DNA of 64,000 bases from Cynocephalus volans. Its lineage: Eukaryota > Chordata > Mammalia > Dermoptera > Cynocephalidae. The notes below the pieces were generated by a model that searched no databases, had not been told where the DNA came from, and worked only from the letters and a program-made list of their open reading frames with translations. The translations under genes and the position numbers were made by a program. Shown here in pieces: positions 58,991-64,000 of this stretch. Where the stretch lies: positions 82,381,624-82,445,623 of the forward strand of contig NC_084478.1 in the NCBI RefSeq assembly GCF_027409185.1, given 5' to 3'. Numbering within the stretch: position 1 is the first letter of the stretch; each line of letters begins with the position of its first letter.

Positions 58991-61959
58991 GTTCCTCCTA
59001 AATTTTCTACTTCACTCTGTAGTATTACTGAACAACATATGGTTTATGGCTGAGAGGAAAATACATGAACTACCAAATAAAAGTAACACCTTCTGTGATT
59101 TAAGTAATCAAATGAAAGTGGTTTTTTTTTCCATTACTGAAGAATGTGTTAGTTAGACCTAAGTTAAAGAAAAAATACACATATTAGGGGGCAATCAGAA
59201 AACATTTCGTAGTGACCAGTATAGCATTTGATTTTCTAATAACAGCAAGGGGACCGACACATGGAGTATATGACTGTCCCCTGGGTGATCTGATTTAAAA
59301 GTAAGATATTTTTATTTCCACTTAGTTCCCTAAGTGGTCTATTCCAGTACACATCTCATTTTAAAGATTATATTAAAAGGAATCTGACAGAAAAGTTTTT
59401 ATAGAAAGTTAAGTATTTTTATGCATTTTCATAATTTAAACACTGTCAGTGCATTAGAGCAAGGAATTATGTTTTTTATTCTTTTCTTTTATCCAGAGTT
59501 GTGGCCCTGGATGACTATTGGTAAGGTGGTAACCTAAGCAGAGCTGGAGAGAGGTTTTCTTGTTAGAAGTGGGAAAAAGGGGGAGAGGAGGAAGTAACAT
59601 GGATCAATTCTGATTATGCCACTGGACAACACAGAGGAAGTTATGCTTAAAAGGCATTATTCAATTAGGGCACTTCATAAAATGAGTTCCTTAATAATAC
59701 TTGAGGCTACTGTCTTCCTTGGTTTTGCTCATTTCATTGGACTTTTAAAAAATGAATTTGGATTTAATTTTTAGCTAAAAGTAGTGAAGAATTACTGTAA
59801 GATGAAAAGTCATTCCAGTGAGTCAATTACACAGTACTCCCTACAGAAGGATATTGGTTTTCATCATCTTTACCACCACTGCCACCATCAAACTCCTGAG
59901 TTTGGAGAGTGCTTTTCTGCCTAACAGCTATTTCACAGCCAGTCTCTCAAATGAGCACCATTTTTATTTCATTTAAGATAACAAAAGTCATCATATATGA
60001 TGACATTTGCTTACAAACTCTGTGGGGATAGTGTCCCCTGGGAGATGGGAAGGACTGTATCCATCTTGAATTATGGAGGTTTGTCTGAGTCTTTGGGGAT
60101 GAGGCAATGAAATCCGCACGACAGAGAGACGGAAGTAGTCCTTGAGTACATCTTAGACTTTGTTACTTTCCTAAATCAACTCACAATAACCTCTGAGAAA
60201 AGATTTCCAGTCCCTCACCCTCAGAAATGTCATAGTCTGTGGAAGAAAATAGCTCGAACAATAAAAACAAGTACTCAGTGTTTTGTTGGTGCTTGGGTAC
60301 GGGAACATGGACATTATGATCTACCAGAAAATGTCCAAATCCCCTTCAATCTTGTTTTGTCATTTAACGGGAAGAGGCTATGGGGTGGAGGGGAGACAGT
60401 TCAGGGAGGGGGCACAGAGGAACACCAGGAAATTAGAATTTATTTCTCTTTGTAAACTGTGTAATCAGTATTTTCCCCTAAGCTATGTCTTCGTGGGGTT
60501 TTAGGTCTTATCTGCCAGATTGGGGCAACAGACTTTTTTTTAACACTTCTCAAGGCTTTGATATGCAGCCAGGCTCTTCCCCATCCCTCCTTTCTTCGGG
60601 AGTTATATTGCCGGAAAGGGTGAGGATTTTCATGGCAAATAAAGAGGCCTGGTCTTGACTTTATTGTCCTCAGAAGAAACTGCAAGAAGGGAATTTATGA
60701 CCAATGGGGGTAGGGAAGGACCGCAACCTTTCCAGAGTTCTTGAAGTCTGGTTATATTTACTGATTATCAAAGAGCAGAAAAACACAGACACACACAAGT
60801 TGAATTTTAACTTATCTGCCTCAAGTTAGAATTTAAACACTCAGCCACTTTGGGATTAGGAAGGGTTTTAGGAAACATGTCTTCAAAGATACATTTTGAT
60901 CCCAAGATTTGAGGTTCTGGAAATAAATTAAATCTCAGGGTTTCATTTTGTCCCCAAATATACATTCTCTCTTTGCAACATATAAAAAGCCAGACGCGTG
61001 GTTTTCTGGGTTTCTGTTGAGATTTAGAAAACCAGCTCAAAATTTGGGCCTTTTAGGTAGGTTAACTGACTGGAGTTCATCATTTTCCTTTTTGCGGGGG
61101 TTGGATTTTGTTCAGCTCATTAGTCCATGAGTTATTCAGCCATTTAGTTTAATCCTAAAATATATCTCTCATCTAGAATTTGTTTCTACATTCATGTCCT
61201 TTTTTTTTTTTTTTCCTTTCCTGGAGATGAAAGGATGTCTGACATTTGTTTAGTGCTTGTAAATTCCAAACCAATTGGCTGGTGTTCCTGAATGTAAAGA
61301 GGGTTCAGGATGGGATCTGATGCTATGTAGCTCCTTTGTTAGGCCTGTGCTGCATCTTAACACCTCAATGGAGTTTAGGGAACCACTCTAAATAAGTCTT
61401 TGTCCTACGAATTGCCCCCCAAAACTTTACATCAAAAACAACCAAAAAAGATCAGAAGGAGTTTCTAAAAGCTATAGTGAAAAAGAGGAAGACGCTGGAG
61501 GGGGTTAAAGAAATTGAAAAGAAAGGGAAACTTCCTAATCACCTTTGGAAAATTTGAAAGGAGGAATAAAACTCTATTTGAAGGAAGGCATAAGAAATTA
61601 GTTAAATGTTGTAACACAAAGCAAATGTTTGGATATCCTTTCAAAGGGCATGGAATATTCACTTTATTCTCTTTAAGTCAACACTCCCCTCCTTCCCTCA
61701 TTCTCTATTCAGTTGGGAATAAAAAAATTGGTTTAAGACTCCCCCTCCAAAAACCTGGTATTTTTCCTAATAGGTAATAGGTGCTATTCTGAAACAGAAT
61801 CTGCTAAGTGACAATAAATGTTTCCTTTTAAATTAGTATCCAAACCAAATTTTGTCTCGCAATTATATATAAGTATAATGTCAAAATCCCAGAATAGTTT
61901 GCCACACTTGGGTCATTTTTATGCTTCCCAGCATGTTCAAACTGGGGATAACATTTAGC

Positions 61960-62130
61960 ATACTGAACTGGGAGTCAAAGGTATGGGTTTGGATCCCCAC
62001 TCTTCAGCTCACTAGCACAAAGTCATTTACTTACCTATACTGAGCCTAAAGTTCCTCATCTGTCAAATGGGGATAAGACATGTTCTGCATAACTAGAGAG
62101 GGTAGGTAAGAGGCTTAATAAAAAACAGTA
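61960..62130 (+). mobile_element. MIR relic in CDX4 intron 1
   Basis: 'actgggagtcaaaggtatgg' then 'gttcctcatctgtcaaatgg' and 'ggggataagacatg' are MIR wording in order. Confidence 0.75.
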
Positions 62131-62352
62131 TGAAAGGACAGCATAAAATTTAATGGGATGTGTATGTAAAATGGATGTTGCTAGTACTGCCAATGCTATT
62201 CCCATATGTGAGTGGGAAGGGAAGGGAAATCATGGGTTAAGTATTTAAACATTTTAAATGCTTTGGTGTAACAGTAGGTCAATGGTGGAGTGATTGTGAT
62301 TTGATTGATCATTTTAAAAGAAACATTAATTAAAGGGATGTTGGTTTTATAC

Positions 62353-62410
62353 ATAGAGATGTAGATAGAGATAGATAGATATGGATATAGATATAGATAT
62401 GGGTATAGAT
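62353..62410. repeat. GATA/ATAG-type microsatellite
   Basis: Interrupted GATA and GATATA tandem units, about 190 bp upstream of exon 2, within CDX4 intron 1. Confidence 0.85.
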
Positions 62411-62599
62411 ATTTCAGCCACAGATAAGAATGTATTTAATGGAGAAATGGACTTATGACATCTTTGGTTCAAAAATATACCTTTTATACTTTCTTTATAC
62501 TTTAAAGTAATAGATGAGGTAGTGGCTATGAGTTCTTCAACCAAAACAATCTCCAAAGAAGCAGAATAAAAGTAAACACAATGCTTTCTCCCCTAACAG

Positions 62600-62745
62600 G
62601 GAAAACCAGGACAAAAGAAAAGTATCGTGTCGTTTACACAGATCATCAAAGGTTGGAGCTGGAAAAGGAATTTCACTGTAATAGATATATCACCATCCGA
62701 AGAAAATCAGAGCTGGCAGTTAACCTGGGCCTTTCTGAGAGACAG
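62600..62745 (+). CDS. CDX4: CDX4 exon 2 (first part of homeodomain)
   Basis: 146 bp, acceptor ...TAACAG before 62600, donor GTATGG at 62746. It completes Gly168 and encodes residues 169-216, beginning [16 protein letters not shown]. With the homeodomain numbered from Lys173, the conserved Leu16 is residue 188 and Phe20 is residue 192. Helix 1 and 2 and the start of helix 3 (SERQ) lie here. The exon ends in phase 0 after Gln216, the conserved caudal intron position just before the WFQN recognition core. No disruption. Confidence 0.97.
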
Positions 62746-63931
62746 GTATGGCAGAAGTACAACCAACATGTCTCATATAGTCATTTCCATAGGCTGAGGT
62801 TTTACAGAGGTCTGTAAGCAGGAATGGAAGAAAAACAGAGGACCAAGATATTCTCCAAGCTCTCCTAAAACTCATATCCATCCTACAGGACCTCCCAGCT
62901 TAGTCTCATTGGTCTGTGGGTTTATTAACAATTGAATATGGTGGGCACCATGGGGGTATGGAAGCAAAAGATGGGAGCATAAGAAGTGGGAAGGGATTAT
63001 AACTCCCATAGAATATCATCAATCAGGTCAAAACCTTGATCTGGTTCCCCAGGTAGTCACAACCAATGGGTGAGGTGGACATTTGCAACCGTGGCAATTA
63101 TCTGATTCTTATCAGTCAAACTATAACAGTAACTGAACATCAATTCTCCTACCTGAACCCAGTTTTTCTGCTATATACAGTAGGAAATTTAATTTTCTAC
63201 ATAATTCTATGATGCCTGCCTCAAATTTAGCTTACTATGGGTACTCAATGAAGATTAAATTATGGCAAGGATCAACAGTTTTCATTCACTCAGACTTTGA
63301 AATTATATAACTATCCAATGTTTTTTTCACTTAAGTGTAGAAGTAATCCTGGAATCATAGAATTCTGGAATTGTAAATTTCATTAATGTATTGCCTTATT
63401 CCAAGCAGCTTGCATTTCAACCATGTGTGAAGGCACATTGTATCACTCTGGTCTTTATCTCCAGCAAGAGATATACAGTATTTCATCACTCTTGTTCACC
63501 CAGTTCTGTTTTATTAACCTTTTACTATTAGGAAGTTTCTCTTAATGACAAATTGCAATCACTTTTGCTATTTAAATCCCTGCCTCTTAGGAGCGCTCAT
63601 CAGCATCTGTCATTCTATCATTATTTATTTCTACCTGTGCAACAAAAGAGGTGGATGAGGTGTAATATAAAGAGCACAGCATTCAGAGTCAGTAGCCCTG
63701 GACTTGATCTCAGTTTCATTTCATGCAAGGTACTTGCCCTCTCTGAGTCTCAGCCTAATTTTTTTTAACTTGTTAAATGGGCATACTTCACATGGTCATT
63801 GTGAGCATCAAATGAAGTGATGCATATGAAAGGACTTTGTAAATGCTAAAGTTGCTGTACAATATCAGCAGTCACTATGTTAACTGCATTCAGCATGTGT
63901 CCCATTAAATACAAAACATTTTGTGTTTCAG
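62746..63931 (+). other. CDX4: CDX4 intron 2
   Basis: 1186 bp, GTATGG donor and TGTTTCAG acceptor, phase 0. It splits the homeodomain recognition helix. A MIR lies at 63650-63860; the rest is unassigned. Confidence 0.93.
63650..63860 (+). mobile_element. MIR relic in CDX4 intron 2
   Basis: 'agcacagcattcagagtcag', 'tgccctctctgagtctcag' and 'atgcatatgaaaggactttg' are MIR wording in order. Confidence 0.75.
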
Positions 63932-64000
63932 GTGAAAATCTGGTTTCAGAATCGCAGAGCCAAAGAGAGAAAGATGATCAAAAAGAAAATCTCCCAGTTT
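63932..64000 (+). CDS. CDX4: CDX4 exon 3 start (rest of homeodomain), cut by window edge
   Basis: Acceptor TTTCAG ends at 63931. The 69 bp encode residues 217-239, VKIWFQNRRAKERKMIKKK then ISQF. The recognition-helix residues Trp48 (220), Phe49 (221), Asn51 (223) and Arg53 (225) are all present, so DNA binding to caudal TTTAT-type sites should be intact. The basic KERKMIKKK run is the expected nuclear-localisation end. Roughly 45 C-terminal residues, judged from human CDX4, and the 3' UTR lie beyond 64000. Confidence 0.96.
   Translation, partial: MKIWFQNRRAKERKMIKKKISQF

Larger units (their letters stand above)
56848..62599 (+). other. CDX4: CDX4 intron 1
   Basis: 5752 bp, GTGAGT donor and ...CCCCTAACAG acceptor, phase 1. 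It holds an L2 3' end (58880-58990), a MIR (61960-62130) and a GATA-type microsatellite (62353-62410). In contrast to the flank, no young L1 lies inside. Many frames occur but none has coding character. Confidence 0.9.

Noticed and set aside
62353..62410. GATA-factor binding cluster in CDX4 intron 1
   Set aside because: A simple microsatellite will match GATA motifs by composition; no other sign of an enhancer.

Overview
The window is mammalian X-chromosomal DNA. It contains one recognisable protein-coding gene, CDX4 (caudal-type homeobox 4), on the + strand at 56346-64000 and running off the right edge. The other ~56 kb is 5' flank, dominated by nested LINE-1 (L1) copies. The best guess for the organism is a colugo (Dermoptera). 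Two SINEs (478-612, 48677-48844) are dimers of a tRNA-Ile-like unit, the design of the dermopteran CYN SINE family, and I saw no Alu or other 7SL-derived SINE. This rests on pattern recognition, not a database search.

Layout. 1-5165: an old antisense L1, broken by a truncated CYN-like SINE and by a ~1.5 kb composite retroposon that itself carries a solo LTR. 5166-8337: old L1, L2 and MITE relics. 8338-15735: a long + strand L1 with a chimeric 5' end and a solo MaLR LTR. 15736-21012: mostly unassigned sequence with an L1MA-like 3' end. 21013-28432: another L1, split by a complete 2.0 kb composite retroposon (25009-27010). 29333-33410: an L1 with an intact 5' end made of ~370-bp monomers and a missing 3' end. 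33411-34919: tandem repeat, old ERV and L1 relics, and a class II-like LTR. 34920-47286: an older L1 interrupted by a 5.7 kb younger L1, a class II-like solo LTR and a twin-primed L1 3'-UTR piece. 47274-47990: an inverted L1 piece. 48280-55665: single-copy DNA with L2, MIR, MER5A, a MITE, two SINEs and a 99-bp L1 insertion.

CDX4 exon 1 (56346-56847), exon 2 (62600-62745) and the start of exon 3 (63932-64000) give 239 residues: the caudal N-terminal region, the YAWM hexapeptide and a complete homeodomain. The C-terminal tail lies outside. Upstream are a palindromic CRE, an octamer and an inverted CCAAT box. The likely leader holds two minimal two-codon uORFs.

The most interesting feature is a non-autonomous, SVA-like composite retroposon built from L1 parts: an L1 5' end with a YY1-type motif, an ~80-bp VNTR, a short piece of ORF2 endonuclease sequence and an L1 3' UTR. 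Two copies in opposite orientation share both internal breakpoints, which indicates a propagated family and not two independent deletions.
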